NCBI RefSeq assembly: GCF_003584135.1
Contig: NZ_QXFI01000029.1
Span: 1-64,000, forward strand
Source of the DNA: Flagellimonas pelagia
Lineage (GTDB): Bacteria; Bacteroidota; Bacteroidia; Flavobacteriales; Flavobacteriaceae
Length of the DNA: 64,000 nucleotides
Reading direction: 5' to 3'
Part shown: piece after piece, positions 37,856 to 46,428 of the stretch
Position numbering within the stretch: position 1 is the stretch's first letter
How the letters are laid out: each line of letters starts with the position of its first letter
Notes under the pieces: model-generated
Seen by the model: the letters and a program-made list of their open reading frames with translations, nothing else
Database searches by the model: none
Told to the model about the DNA's origin: nothing
Program-made: the position numbers and the translations under genes

Positions 37856-39133
37856 ATGATCTACCAACGAAGCAGTGCCTTGTTCGCAGAGGCCAAAAAA
37901 TACATTCCAGGAGGCGTTAACTCACCCGTTCGGGCGTTTAAAGCGGTAGGGGGCGACCCCATTTTTGTAAAGGAGGCCAAAGGTGCCTACCTCTATGATG
38001 TGGATGGCAACCAACTCATCGACTATATTGCCTCGTGGGGTCCACTGATCTTGGGTCATGCATACGAACCTGTGATCAATGCGGTCATCGAAAAGGCCAA
38101 AAAAGGCACTTCTTTTGGGATGCCCACCGAAATTGAGACCGAACTGGCCCAATTGGCCGTTTCCATGGTGCCTAACATTGACAAAATCCGTTTTGTGAAC
38201 AGCGGTACCGAAGCCTGTATGAGTGCCGTACGCCTCGCGCGCGGGTACACGGGCAAGGACAAAATCATCAAGTTTGCTGGGTGCTACCACGGTCATTCCG
38301 ACTCGTTTTTGATTCAGGCGGGGAGTGGAGCCGTTACCTTTGGGAGTCCCAATAGCCCTGGGGTAACGCAGGGGACGGCCAAAGATACGTTGCTGGCCAA
38401 TTTTAATGATCTGGAAAGTGTAAAAGCTTTGGTGGAAGCGAACAAGGGTGAGATTGCGGCCATTATTTTGGAACCCGTACCGGGCAATATGGGCTGTATT
38501 ATTCCCCAAGAAGGGTTTATGGCCGACTTACGTGCTTTGTGTACGCAAGAAGGTATTTTGTTGTTGTTCGATGAGGTAATGACCGGCTTTCGATTGGGTA
38601 AAGGTGGAGCGCAGGAAGCCTTGGGCATTGATGCCGATATCGTGATGTTCGGAAAGGTGATCGGGGGTGGACTGCCTGTTGGGGCGTTTGCGGCCCGTGC
38701 CGAGATCATGTCGCACTTGGCGCCCGAAGGACCCGTGTACCAAGCAGGTACGTTGAGCGGAAACCCATTGGCCATGAGTGCCGGACTCGCCATGCTTACC
38801 GAACTGAACAACCACCCCAAAGTGTTTACCAGTTTGGCGGACAAAACAGCCTATTTGCACAAGGGCATTGCCGAAACCTTGACCGAAAAAGGAGTGGCCC
38901 ACCAGATCAACCGTTTTGGTAGTATGATCTCCGTACATTTTACGGAAGAACTGGTGGTGGATTTTGCCAGTGCGGCCAAGGGCAACAACGACACCTTTAA
39001 AAAGTATTTCCACGGGATGTTGAACAATGGGGTGTACTTACCACCCTCTGCCTTTGAAAGCTACTTTTTAAATGATGCCCTCAGCTATGCCGATTTGGAC
39101 AAGACTATTGAAGCGGTAAAAAAAGTATTTTAG
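37856..39133 (+). CDS. hemL: Glutamate-1-semialdehyde 2,1-aminomutase
   Basis: 425 residues, a class III PLP aminotransferase. Starts [20 protein letters not shown], the classical HemL N-terminus, hence the ATG at 37856 rather than 37841, which lies in a repeat. Motifs: [41 protein letters not shown] lysine Lys267 in [11 protein letters not shown], and [10 protein letters not shown]. It converts glutamate-1-semialdehyde to 5-aminolevulinate, the C5 route of heme synthesis. Surrounded on both sides by palindromic repeats. Length is normal. Confidence 0.95.
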   Translation: MIYQRSSALFAEAKKYIPGGVNSPVRAFKAVGGDPIFVKEAKGAYLYDVDGNQLIDYIASWGPLILGHAYEPVINAVIEKAKKGTSFGMPTEIETELAQLAVSMVPNIDKIRFVNSGTEACMSAVRLARGYTGKDKIIKFAGCYHGHSDSFLIQAGSGAVTFGSPNSPGVTQGTAKDTLLANFNDLESVKALVEANKGEIAAIILEPVPGNMGCIIPQEGFMADLRALCTQEGILLLFDEVMTGFRLGKGGAQEALGIDADIVMFGKVIGGGLPVGAFAARAEIMSHLAPEGPVYQAGTLSGNPLAMSAGLAMLTELNNHPKVFTSLADKTAYLHKGIAETLTEKGVAHQINRFGSMISVHFTEELVVDFASAAKGNNDTFKKYFHGMLNNGVYLPPSAFESYFLNDALSYADLDKTIEAVKKVF

Positions 39134-39142
39134 TCACTACAT

Positions 39143-39232
39143 GTCATTTCGAAATGAGGAACGTAGTGACGATTGAGAAATCTATTTTGAAGTTGAGATT
39201 TCTCACGCTCCCTTTGGTCGGTTCGAAATGAC
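39143..39232. repeat. 90-bp palindromic repeat, left flank of the GIY-YIG unit
   Basis: Outer inverted repeat gtcatttcgaa/ttcgaaatgac, inner gagaaatct/agatttctc, 12-base loop at 39184-39195. 86 of 90 positions match the copy at 39629-39718, same orientation. Confidence 0.85.
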
Positions 39233-39241
39233 AAACTAATC

Positions 39242-39614
39242 GTCATTTCGAAGGAGTGAAACGACTGAGAAATCTAATTGAATTTAAATATGCTGTCACC
39301 TTATTTCATTTACATCACTACAAATGAAAAAAGGACTGTCCTGTACATTGGTGTGACCAACAATATTCAACAAAGACTTTCTCAGCATCAGTTTGATACT
39401 CAACACGCAAAGAAGTCGTTCGCTGGAAGATACAATTGTTTTTATTTGGTTTATTATGAGAGATTTGATTCCATTGAAATGGCAATTGCACGAGAAAAGG
39501 AACTAAAAAAGTGGCGAAGGGAAAAGAAAGATAGATTGATTTTTTCCTTTAATCCTGATTGGGAATTTTTGAACGAGCAGTTGGTTTAGATTTCTCCCGT
39601 TTGGTCGAAATGAC
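39242..39614 (+). mobile_element. Candidate palindrome-borne GIY-YIG unit
   Basis: A 373-bp unit with outer inverted repeats gtcatttcga/tcgaaatgac (39242-39251, 39605-39614) and inner inverted repeats gagaaatctaa/ttagatttctc (39267-39277, 39586-39596). The half-elements match the flanking 90-bp palindromes; a gene occupies the loop. Mobility is an inference. Confidence 0.5.
39290..39589 (+). CDS. GIY-YIG endonuclease domain protein (COG2827-like)
   Basis: 99 residues from the ATG at 39290 (a TTG at 39278 would add four residues). The domain is nearly the whole protein: FIYITTNEKRTVLYIGVTNN has the GIY-YIG pair in the form YIT...YIG, followed by QRLSQH with the conserved Arg, the Glu of AIAREKELKKW and a final NPDW. 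Homologues are often mislabelled UvrC-like. The gene is bounded by two halves of a palindromic repeat: the left half ends 12 bases before the ATG and the TAG stop is part of the right half. Flanking direct copies of a full palindrome lie on both sides. A role in moving or processing these repeats is a hypothesis. Confidence 0.88.
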   Translation: MLSPYFIYITTNEKRTVLYIGVTNNIQQRLSQHQFDTQHAKKSFAGRYNCFYLVYYERFDSIEMAIAREKELKKWRREKKDRLIFSFNPDWEFLNEQLV

Positions 39615-39628
39615 TAAAAGGGTTCAAT

Positions 39629-39718
39629 GTCATTTCGAAATGAGGAACGTAGTGACGATTGAGAAATCTATTTTGACGTTGGGATTTCTCACGCTCCCCT
39701 CGGTCGGTTCGAAATGAC
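39629..39718. repeat. 90-bp palindromic repeat, right flank of the GIY-YIG unit
   Basis: Same structure as 39143-39232 with four substitutions (two in the loop side, two in the right arm). Confidence 0.85.
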
Positions 39719-39774
39719 ATCGTGGATGGACATGATGATTGAGGTGATAGGAAAATCAATAACTTTTGGGATAA

Positions 39775-40650
39775 TTAACCATCATATTTTTCTTTCAGTT
39801 CCAACTTGTCAATTCTAGACCTTATTGCTCCATTGTTGCGACCAAAGTGTTCACTCAGTTCCCTTATTGTCTTTCCTTCACAATATAAAATTTCGAGTTT
39901 TTCATCATCTTGCTCTGTCCATTTTAGATAGGCATTGGGATGATTAATTCTTTTTTCTGCTAATGTGTATGATTTCTCTTTAACACCTGTATGTTTAGCA
40001 AAGGTTTCTTCAATAAATCCAAATCCTTTTGTGGTGAAACTTAGGGGAATTCGATAACACTCTCCAACATCACTTCGATGATGAGTTTCAAGTTGACTGT
40101 TTTTTAGGTCATTTATTGAAAAAAAGTACACATCAGTATCTCTAGGTTTGCTGTTTACATTTTCATACACAGCAATTAATATTGGGGTTTTTGTAAAGGT
40201 CTGCATGTTAAAATGCTTGTCTGTGTCTTCGCATTTGAAGTCAAAACATGTTTCTCCGTTATATTTTCTGAACCCTCTACATTTAACATCAATCTCAATA
40301 TTTGCATAATTCCTAACAAGAAAATCACCTCTTTTTATGGATACTTTTTTGGCATTACTAGTGTATAATTTAAAGCTTTTTTGATCTTGATTTAATTCCT
40401 CCAAAATTAACCCAAAGGCCATGGCTTGCTCTTTAAAAAGTTCTTGAGCTCGTATCCCCGCTCTATACCAACCTTTTGCAAAATGACAGTATTTTTCGGA
40501 CTCCGAGATTTTGAATGGTTTCCAGTGTTCTTCACCTTGATAGATTACAGAATCCTCAGTGATAAAATCAATATAGGATAACTCTTCAAAAGAAACTACA
40601 AAATCATGCTTTAAACGGCCATTCTCTATGTTGATGATATGAAATCCCAT
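39775..40650 (-). CDS. Putative PD-(D/E)XK nuclease with C-terminal helix-turn-helix
   Basis: 291 residues, family not recognised. Residues 107-123 (GDFLV...IEIDVK) give Asp109, Asp121 and Lys123 in a spacing seen in PD-(D/E)XK nucleases, followed by a strand-rich stretch (TFTKTPILIAVYENV, 151-165). Residues 243-288 (KWTEQDDEKLEILYCEGKTI, RELSEHFGRNNGAIRSRIDKL) form a SANT/Myb-like helix-turn-helix that looks DNA-binding. Lower GC than neighbours. It ends the AT-rich block next to the DUF3800 gene (84-base spacer, same strand). The nuclease call is inference from motif; an alternative is a DNA-binding protein with an inert domain. Confidence 0.55.
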   Translation of the reverse strand: MGFHIINIENGRLKHDFVVSFEELSYIDFITEDSVIYQGEEHWKPFKISESEKYCHFAKGWYRAGIRAQELFKEQAMAFGLILEELNQDQKSFKLYTSNAKKVSIKRGDFLVRNYANIEIDVKCRGFRKYNGETCFDFKCEDTDKHFNMQTFTKTPILIAVYENVNSKPRDTDVYFFSINDLKNSQLETHHRSDVGECYRIPLSFTTKGFGFIEETFAKHTGVKEKSYTLAEKRINHPNAYLKWTEQDDEKLEILYCEGKTIRELSEHFGRNNGAIRSRIDKLELKEKYDG

Positions 40651-40734
40651 TTTTTATGTGTTAAATAATCAAGTCGACAACTTCAAAATTCCATTGGAAT
40701 TTGGATTTAGTATAATCCGCCGAAATCGATTTTA

Positions 40735-41562
40735 CTACACTGCATTATTTTTTAACTCGCTCTCTATCAATGTGTAATTATTATTTTTCGGACTATAATT
40801 CAAACCTCGTTCAATTATTTTGTTTGGAAATCCATTATATTTATTCAAAATAAGTTTGGTAAGGTCATATCCCAAAGAATAATCATGACCATAAATTGTT
40901 TTTAGTACAAAATCTTTTGCTGCCCCAATCACTAGGTCTGAAAACTGTAAAACAGCAGAGTGTGTACATTTTGTGAAATAAACAGATTGGTTAAAACCAA
41001 GATTCTTCAAAGGACCACAAAGATATTTTATTCCTTTTGCTGATTCGCCACGATTAAATGCATAGTAATATTCACGATTGAATGGTTTAGGGTTACTACC
41101 TTCAGGCCAATCTAAAATAATTTCAATTCTTTGAGTCCAATCTTGATATTTAGCATAAAGGCCTACTCGCATAAGAGATTGCGCAAATGAAATATTGATA
41201 AGTTCGTCTTTAACTTCTTTTAGTTTCTTTTGTGATTCATATCTTTCTAAACAAGCTATGATTACTCTATAATTTATATTCTTGGACTCTTTGAATATTT
41301 TAGTTCTCCATTCATTTGACCTGTTCAATAGAAGGTTATAATCATCCTCCTTTCCAAATTCCTGATAAGTTTTTTTTAAATCTTTAAAATTCCATTTTAC
41401 TGGTAGATCGGGAAATGTATATTCATTTTTTACCTTATGGAAAAGATCTATCAGTTCTTGTTCGGCTTTTGTATCAACGATTACACCTCCAAAAAGTAAT
41501 ACATTATTCTCGTCTCCTTTTTTGGTTGAGAGTTTTGTGTCATCAGCAAACCATTTAATCAT
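40735..41562 (-). CDS. DUF3800 domain protein
   Basis: 275 residues. DUF3800 is an RNase H-fold family common in defence islands. Landmarks: an N-terminal acidic pair KWFADDTKL (Asp7, Asp8), GGVIVD, a central strand IILDWPEG (Asp151) and LQFSDLVIGAAKD (Asp209), the usual helix with an acidic metal ligand. These acidic residues could form a metal-dependent nuclease site. AT-rich with many rare (for this window) AUA/AAU codons, like its downstream partner. It and the following gene form a likely two-gene operon transcribed away from the lipoprotein at 41859. No phage or transposase gene is adjacent. Confidence 0.75.
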   Translation of the reverse strand: MIKWFADDTKLSTKKGDENNVLLFGGVIVDTKAEQELIDLFHKVKNEYTFPDLPVKWNFKDLKKTYQEFGKEDDYNLLLNRSNEWRTKIFKESKNINYRVIIACLERYESQKKLKEVKDELINISFAQSLMRVGLYAKYQDWTQRIEIILDWPEGSNPKPFNREYYYAFNRGESAKGIKYLCGPLKNLGFNQSVYFTKCTHSAVLQFSDLVIGAAKDFVLKTIYGHDYSLGYDLTKLILNKYNGFPNKIIERGLNYSPKNNNYTLIESELKNNAV

Positions 41563-41858
41563 TTTGTTTTCTCAGATTAGTATTAGAGTGCGGTACAATG
41601 TGTTTAAAGCAACAAAAATCACATCAATATTAACCAAAAGCTGGTTGGTGTCGATGTATTTTCCATTCTTTTGTCAAGTAAAATTTGGTTTAGTATGCAA
41701 AAGGGGAGCTGTCCGCAAAATACTAATTCCCAAACATTTGGCCTTACGGAAAACCGTAAAAAATTAAGGTTTTTCCATAAATTGATTTGGGCCTTAGAAG
41801 GTTTGCTATAAAAAAGCCATGCTTTAAGAGTACCAACCGCTAGGTATAAAATGCATCT

Positions 41859-42173
41859 TTAGGGACTCTTCAAGAATAACAATTTCTTGTTCAAGGTACT
41901 GTCCATTTTAATTTGGATAGTATAGTTTGGGTCCAAGGTGTCCAGAATCTTTTTGAGATGTGCGATGGGATATTCTTTTTCATTTACCCATAATTCGTAA
42001 AGTTCGTTTGGGTTTGGATAATTCATGATCGTCCTCAAAACTTCATTTTGGGTGCCATGTTCATAGGCAGGCATCTCAATTGTATTGAATTCCGTTTGTT
42101 TGGATGATGTACAGGAAATGCATCCAAAAAGGAACAATAGACTAATGGACAGGAAAAGGGGATTTTTTTTCAT
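41859..42173 (-). CDS. Hypothetical lipoprotein
   Basis: 104 residues using the ATG at 42173; the longer frame from 42209 adds 12 residues without a signal. The lipobox is near FGCISC (Cys18 or Cys21). The mature part is short and mixed alpha/beta (NEVLRTIMNYPNPNELYELWV, HLKKILDTLDP). Family not recognised. Isolated gene: 296 bases of AT-rich non-coding sequence separate it from the DUF3800 gene. Confidence 0.6.
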   Translation of the reverse strand: MKKNPLFLSISLLFLFGCISCTSSKQTEFNTIEMPAYEHGTQNEVLRTIMNYPNPNELYELWVNEKEYPIAHLKKILDTLDPNYTIQIKMDSTLNKKLLFLKSP

Positions 42174-42428
42174 GGTAGTATCGGTTAAGCTATATTGCTC
42201 CAGCCACAATCCTTCATTAATGGATGTGCGGTTTCATGTGCTGGAATAAATAGACAGACAAAGGGGTTAATCCCATGACGTTGGGTCATAGGTTTGAAAT
42301 CTGTGTTGATAAATTAAAAGGAGGTTGATCTGCAAATTAAACATTCTTGATGTAACATCATTGGTTGGAGATTAAAAACTAGCGTTTTTCTACAATGAAC
42401 AATTTACAATGACCAATAAACAATAAGC

Positions 42429-42461
42429 AGAAGTCAGAGGTCAGAAATCGGAAGTCAGAAA
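42429..42461. repeat. Short AGTCAGA repeat cluster
   Basis: Three near copies of agaagtcaga, ggtcagaaat and cggaagtcagaaa lie in tandem in a 255-base gene-free gap. Confidence 0.4.
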
Positions 42462-42464
42462 CCC

Positions 42465-43577
42465 TTAACCCTTTTTACCTTTTGAGCTTTTTTCTTTGGC
42501 GGTTTCCTGTACCTTTTCATACTCGATGTCGTTGTCCACGATCCCTTTGAACGCCTTGATCCAGGCATTTTTAAAGATGTTGGTCACCGTGGGCCAGGTC
42601 TTGGTCTTCACATCGTTCAGGTTGCCCTCAATAGGGACTTTGGTAGCGAGGGTGTTTTCCTTGTGGTTCTTCAACACAAACTTAAAAAAGCCCACAAATC
42701 CTTCCCACAGCGTTTCCAAAAAGGCATCTTCCTTGCCAATGAGCTTGGTGTCCTTTAAAATGGGTTTGAGGTAGCCTTTCAGATAACCATCGGCAATGGC
42801 AAGTTCGCTGTACAGGTTAAAGGAGCCCTTGTCAAAATCGAGTCCCGCATAGTGGTCGGTAAAGTCGTTGAGGGCAGTGGCGTTCGCATTTTCCAAGGAC
42901 AGGGCGAGGTCCATATCGGGAATTTGCTTTACAAGGTCCATCCGGCCTTCCAAATGCAGGTTGCCTCCACCAATACTGATGGCATCGGCAGATAGGTTAC
43001 TGGGCAAACGGGCCTCTTTGCGTACCACATTGCGGAGGTTGGTGGCATACAGTTCAATTTTTTCGAGATGGAGGTCAATATTGGGGTCTGCCGATAGTTG
43101 CACAAAGGCCATTTTACCTCCGTGGATTTCCAGTTTGTTGATGTCGATGGGCACCAGGTCCGTCAACGCCTTGGTCCAATCGTCGATATCGGCATCGTCC
43201 TCGCCTTCCTTTTGTTGGTCCTCAAACACATAGATCATTGTGGGGCGGGTCATATTGATCTCGCTCACCACCTTACCCTTCAAAAGGGAACTCCATTCCA
43301 CGGAAATGTTCGTTTTTTCAAAGTCGAGAAAGGGAATCTGGGAACCGGCGTTCACCTTGTTCAGGTACAGCCGATCTATGGTGTACGACCCAGTGATGAG
43401 CGACAAATCAATGTCCTCCACATGGCCATAATAGCCGGGAATGTCGGCCAGTACCTTGTTCACATAGTTTTTTACGATGTAGGGCAACACCATCCGGAAC
43501 GCGAGGAGCAACACGATCAGGATCGTGGGCAGTACATACCGTTTGCGCTTGTATATTTTTTTTCTTTGCTTCGCCAT
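42465..43577 (-). CDS. AsmA-like (DUF748-type) membrane protein 1
   Basis: 370 residues. A basic N-terminal tail, one membrane helix (about 14-34) then a long beta-rich domain with YYGHVEDIDLSLITGSYTIDRLYL, SEINMTRPTMIYV and DMDLALSLENANATALNDF, the style of AsmA/TamB-like proteins that span the periplasm and are implicated in lipid transport to the outer membrane. A Lys-rich tail ends the protein. It follows the next gene by 2 bases on the same strand. DUF748 is my best family name. Confidence 0.75.
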   Translation of the reverse strand: MAKQRKKIYKRKRYVLPTILIVLLLAFRMVLPYIVKNYVNKVLADIPGYYGHVEDIDLSLITGSYTIDRLYLNKVNAGSQIPFLDFEKTNISVEWSSLLKGKVVSEINMTRPTMIYVFEDQQKEGEDDADIDDWTKALTDLVPIDINKLEIHGGKMAFVQLSADPNIDLHLEKIELYATNLRNVVRKEARLPSNLSADAISIGGGNLHLEGRMDLVKQIPDMDLALSLENANATALNDFTDHYAGLDFDKGSFNLYSELAIADGYLKGYLKPILKDTKLIGKEDAFLETLWEGFVGFFKFVLKNHKENTLATKVPIEGNLNDVKTKTWPTVTNIFKNAWIKAFKGIVDNDIEYEKVQETAKEKSSKGKKG

Positions 43578-43579
43578 GG

Positions 43580-45121
43580 TTATTTTTTACGTTGTTTTCC
43601 CTTGCCCGTCATGGTGTCAACTAACCCGTTCTTTACGTTTAGCCACAGGTAGTTGAAGAATGATTTATCGGGTTGGCGTTTCACTTTGAAATCGCCGTGC
43701 CTGAACCCGTCGCCATCGGCCTTGGAACTTTCCTTGGCAAAGATGTTCACGATGGCGGTGAGCAGTTTGTTCACGCCCAATTTGTCCTTTTTCAGCACCA
43801 CGAACTCAAATTGATCATAGGCCATTTTCATATCGCCCTGTGATTCCGTTTCATTACCACTGATGGTAAAATACATTTGATCGATGGTGCCCTTTACCTC
43901 GGCATTGAGGTTGGTTCGCAAAAACGGACTGATATTTTCCGTTCGGAACTGTTTCAAGGAACCTGAAGCCAAAAAGTCGTTGCTCCGGCTTTGGGGGTCG
44001 AAGGACCAATCCAAGGTCAGTTGCCCGTCGCCCATCAATTGGGATTGGGCGGACACGGAAACCATGCCACTGCCTTTGCTATGCAGGTTGCGGATGGTGG
44101 CCGAAATATCCGTAAACCGAAGACTTTCAGGTTCTACGTCGACCTCCAACCGTTCTTCGTAGGCGACCATTCCTTCGAAAATGTGGATAGTGTTCACGAG
44201 CAAATCAAAATCAAGGTCGCGCAAGGCTTGGTTGTACAATTTTTTGTGCGTGGTGTCGTCTGGCAACAACTTATCCCGATACACCTGAAAAATCGGGTGG
44301 TATAGTTCCAAATCTTCCAAATGGAATTTGGGCGAGTGATCTGCTAGGCCAAAATCAGGTTGTTTTAACAGGACGGAGTCGATGACCAAATCGTAATGAT
44401 CGTGCTCCACGGTCAGTTTTTTGGAGAGTTCTTCCCGACTGTATTTGGTGTGCAATTCCAGTTTTTGAATGCTACCTTCTGCAGTATTGAGTTTAGCGGA
44501 TTGCCATTGCAGGTTTTCCAAAGGGCCCAAATCGTAGTACCCTTTTTGTGTTTCAATTTCATAGGCACCATAGGTGAAGGGCAATGATTGGGAAGCAGTT
44601 TCTGTGTTATGGGTGATATCGGTTAGCAAGACATCTACTCCATCAAGTTGCACCAAGGTGCTATCGGAATCGTGTTGAAGCACTTTCAATTGTCCGTTTC
44701 GGATGCGAAAGTTTTGGATGCTGATATTTTTTGGCTCCCCTTGATTCCGTTTAGTAGAAAGAGAATCGTTTTCCAGGTTTTTCTTTTGATAAGTGACTTG
44801 TGGCGATTCCACGGTCAGGTCCGAAATGGCAATAGCTCCTTTTTGAAGCAGGGGGAAATATTTCAACCCGGAGAGCGTAACCGATTCAGCTTTTAAATCC
44901 AAAGATGTGGTGCTATCCTGAAACGCAACTTTTTGTAGGCCGATTTTCCCCAAAAGTACATTGGTGGTCAATCGTTCATAGGAAAGGGTTATATGGGAGG
45001 GGAAATCTTTGGACAAAAGCACCTTTACCCTTTGGGTAAACCAGAGCTGGGCCGTGACCCCAATGGCCAATAAGGCCACTAGCATCCATAGCGCTATTTT
45101 TACTTTTTTGGGTTGCGACAT
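43580..45121 (-). CDS. AsmA-like (DUF748-type) membrane protein 2
   Basis: 513 residues: N-terminal membrane helix (about 10-28), then a repetitive beta-strand domain with alternating hydrophobic residues (SVTLSGLKYFPLLQKGAIAI, ISIQNFRIRNGQLKVLQHD, FLRTNLNAEVKGTIDQMYFT). The C-terminal part is Gly/Lys/Arg rich. It starts a two-gene operon with AsmA-like protein 1. Function as for that protein; the pair probably forms a single system. Confidence 0.75.
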   Translation of the reverse strand: MSQPKKVKIALWMLVALLAIGVTAQLWFTQRVKVLLSKDFPSHITLSYERLTTNVLLGKIGLQKVAFQDSTTSLDLKAESVTLSGLKYFPLLQKGAIAISDLTVESPQVTYQKKNLENDSLSTKRNQGEPKNISIQNFRIRNGQLKVLQHDSDSTLVQLDGVDVLLTDITHNTETASQSLPFTYGAYEIETQKGYYDLGPLENLQWQSAKLNTAEGSIQKLELHTKYSREELSKKLTVEHDHYDLVIDSVLLKQPDFGLADHSPKFHLEDLELYHPIFQVYRDKLLPDDTTHKKLYNQALRDLDFDLLVNTIHIFEGMVAYEERLEVDVEPESLRFTDISATIRNLHSKGSGMVSVSAQSQLMGDGQLTLDWSFDPQSRSNDFLASGSLKQFRTENISPFLRTNLNAEVKGTIDQMYFTISGNETESQGDMKMAYDQFEFVVLKKDKLGVNKLLTAIVNIFAKESSKADGDGFRHGDFKVKRQPDKSFFNYLWLNVKNGLVDTMTGKGKQRKK

Positions 45122-45168
45122 ATTTTTCGGTGTTGATCCGTAGTGTATCTACGAGACAGGTTTGGGGT

Positions 45169-45567
45169 TCAGCTTTCTTCGTCCAGAAAAACCATGACAT
45201 CGGATGGGGTGTTCACCTGCATGGCCCTGTTGCCATTGACCAGTATGGGTTGGGTGACGACACTTGGATTTTTTTGCAGCACTTTGATCCAATCGTCATC
45301 ACTTGCCAAGTCATTATTCTTGCCATATAGTTTGATGAAATCGGGGTGTTCCGTATTGATGAGGTCCTTGATGGATATACCCAAAAGATCGGCCAATTCG
45401 GCCCATTGGGTTCCCGTGACCTTGGTCTTGGACAAATCCACGGCCAACACCTTTTTCTTGGAGGCCTGAACAAAGGCCAAGGTTTGCATGCCGATACTGC
45501 TGTCGGCATTATAGTACAAATTCAATTCCCGGTTGTTCGTTGCGATGACTCCCATATCGTTCTCCAT
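45169..45567 (-). CDS. ArsC/Spx-fold protein lacking catalytic cysteine
   Basis: 132 residues. The start LNLYYNADSSIGMQTLAFVQ corresponds to the strand-helix that in ArsC carries the CxxS active site; here the position reads DSSIG and the whole protein contains no cysteine. The later blocks ELADLLGISIKDLINTEHPD, DDDWIKVLQKNPSVVTQPILVNGNRA match ArsC/YffB architecture. It therefore cannot work as a thiol arsenate reductase; such Cys-less homologues may be regulators or binders. Lies 47 bases upstream of the AsmA-like pair on the same strand. Confidence 0.8.
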   Translation of the reverse strand: MENDMGVIATNNRELNLYYNADSSIGMQTLAFVQASKKKVLAVDLSKTKVTGTQWAELADLLGISIKDLINTEHPDFIKLYGKNNDLASDDDWIKVLQKNPSVVTQPILVNGNRAMQVNTPSDVMVFLDEES

Positions 45568-45648
45568 TTACTGTGTTTTAACAGCAAGGTACCGCAGATG
45601 GGTAGGAAGAGTTGACGCAATCGGTTTTAATCGTATCGTAAAAAAGAA

Positions 45649-45697
45649 AAAAGCGGGGCAATTGCCCCGCTTCTCACACAAACTAACTCAAAATAAC
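45649..45697 (-). terminator. Terminator of the HmuR/HmuY operon with upstream GAGTTAGTT element
   Basis: A 22-base perfect palindrome (45651-45672, arms gcggggcaa/ttgccccgc) followed on the minus strand by a U-run. Just before it is TTTTGAGTTAGTTTGTGTGA (minus strand), the element also found at 59371 and 59741. Confidence 0.75.
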
Positions 45698-45775
45698 CGC
45701 GAGAATGGATTTGATAACAAAGGGAATTGCGGTTATTCCATGAGCTTCCGAATAAATGATTTTATCCTATTTTGA

Positions 45776-46417
45776 TCAGTTGATGGTCAAAGAGGTTTCC
45801 CCTTCATTGGGGTTGTACACATAATTGAAGGTGTAGTATCGTGCCTCATCCGACATGGCATCAATTTCTGCTGGGGCATCCTTGTAATAACTTAGGATTT
45901 CCACTTTGGCATATTTTCCGTCATGGGTACGGAACACCAATATTTTTCCGGGAATAGGAGTAATAGTGAAAGTAGCCGGATTGTAGTTGTACCAGCCATT
46001 ATCACTTCCACTGGCAATGGCAAAGGCACCGTCTGCATCCTGTGCAAAAGTAAGTCCCTCTGCGGTGGTAATATCGGCAAAAGTGCCACTCTCAATGGAA
46101 ACTCCGGCGTCCCCGTTTCTCTCGGGTTCGTCGTCGGTTCCGGTAACGACTCCCCCATTTACGGCTATACTGGTACCTCTAAAGGCAATGTCCCATTCGG
46201 TATCGCTGGTGGTCACCGCACCCGTTGAAAAGCTGAATTTGGTAAAAGGTCCGCCTACAGGCTCACCCTGACCACCGGTTTGGGGGGCAGGAACATTGGT
46301 AGCGGTACTACTCTCCACGGCAATCAGGTCGGGACCATTGTCATCATCATCACTGCAGGCAACAAATGCAGTGAATATAAATAGGTAGGTGAAAAAGTTT
46401 GCTGTTTTTTTGATCAT
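45776..46417 (-). CDS. HmuY-like heme-binding lipoprotein
   Basis: 213 residues with lipobox TAFVAC (Cys21) followed by an acidic DDDD stretch. The mature part has the HmuY-like beta-structure: KFSFSTGAVTTSDTEWDIAFRGTSI, GTFADITTAEGLTFAQDADG, KYAKVEILSYYKDAP. HmuY proteins bind heme and pass it to the HmuR receptor. It lies 11 bases downstream of a TonB receptor gene, the classic hmuR-hmuY partnership (order reversed). Axial His ligands cannot be fixed by eye. Confidence 0.85.
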   Translation of the reverse strand: MIKKTANFFTYLFIFTAFVACSDDDDNGPDLIAVESSTATNVPAPQTGGQGEPVGGPFTKFSFSTGAVTTSDTEWDIAFRGTSIAVNGGVVTGTDDEPERNGDAGVSIESGTFADITTAEGLTFAQDADGAFAIASGSDNGWYNYNPATFTITPIPGKILVFRTHDGKYAKVEILSYYKDAPAEIDAMSDEARYYTFNYVYNPNEGETSLTIN

Positions 46418-46428
46418 GGTATTACTTT

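Noticed and set aside
37402..39718. CRISPR array
   Set aside because: Repeats are palindromic, of several families and irregularly spaced, without constant-length spacers or cas genes.
41522..41767. 81-residue + strand ORF in the gap after the DUF3800 gene
   Set aside because: Overlaps the DUF3800 start in antisense, lacks family motifs; only a ttacgg/ccgtaa hairpin near 41744-41759 is notable.
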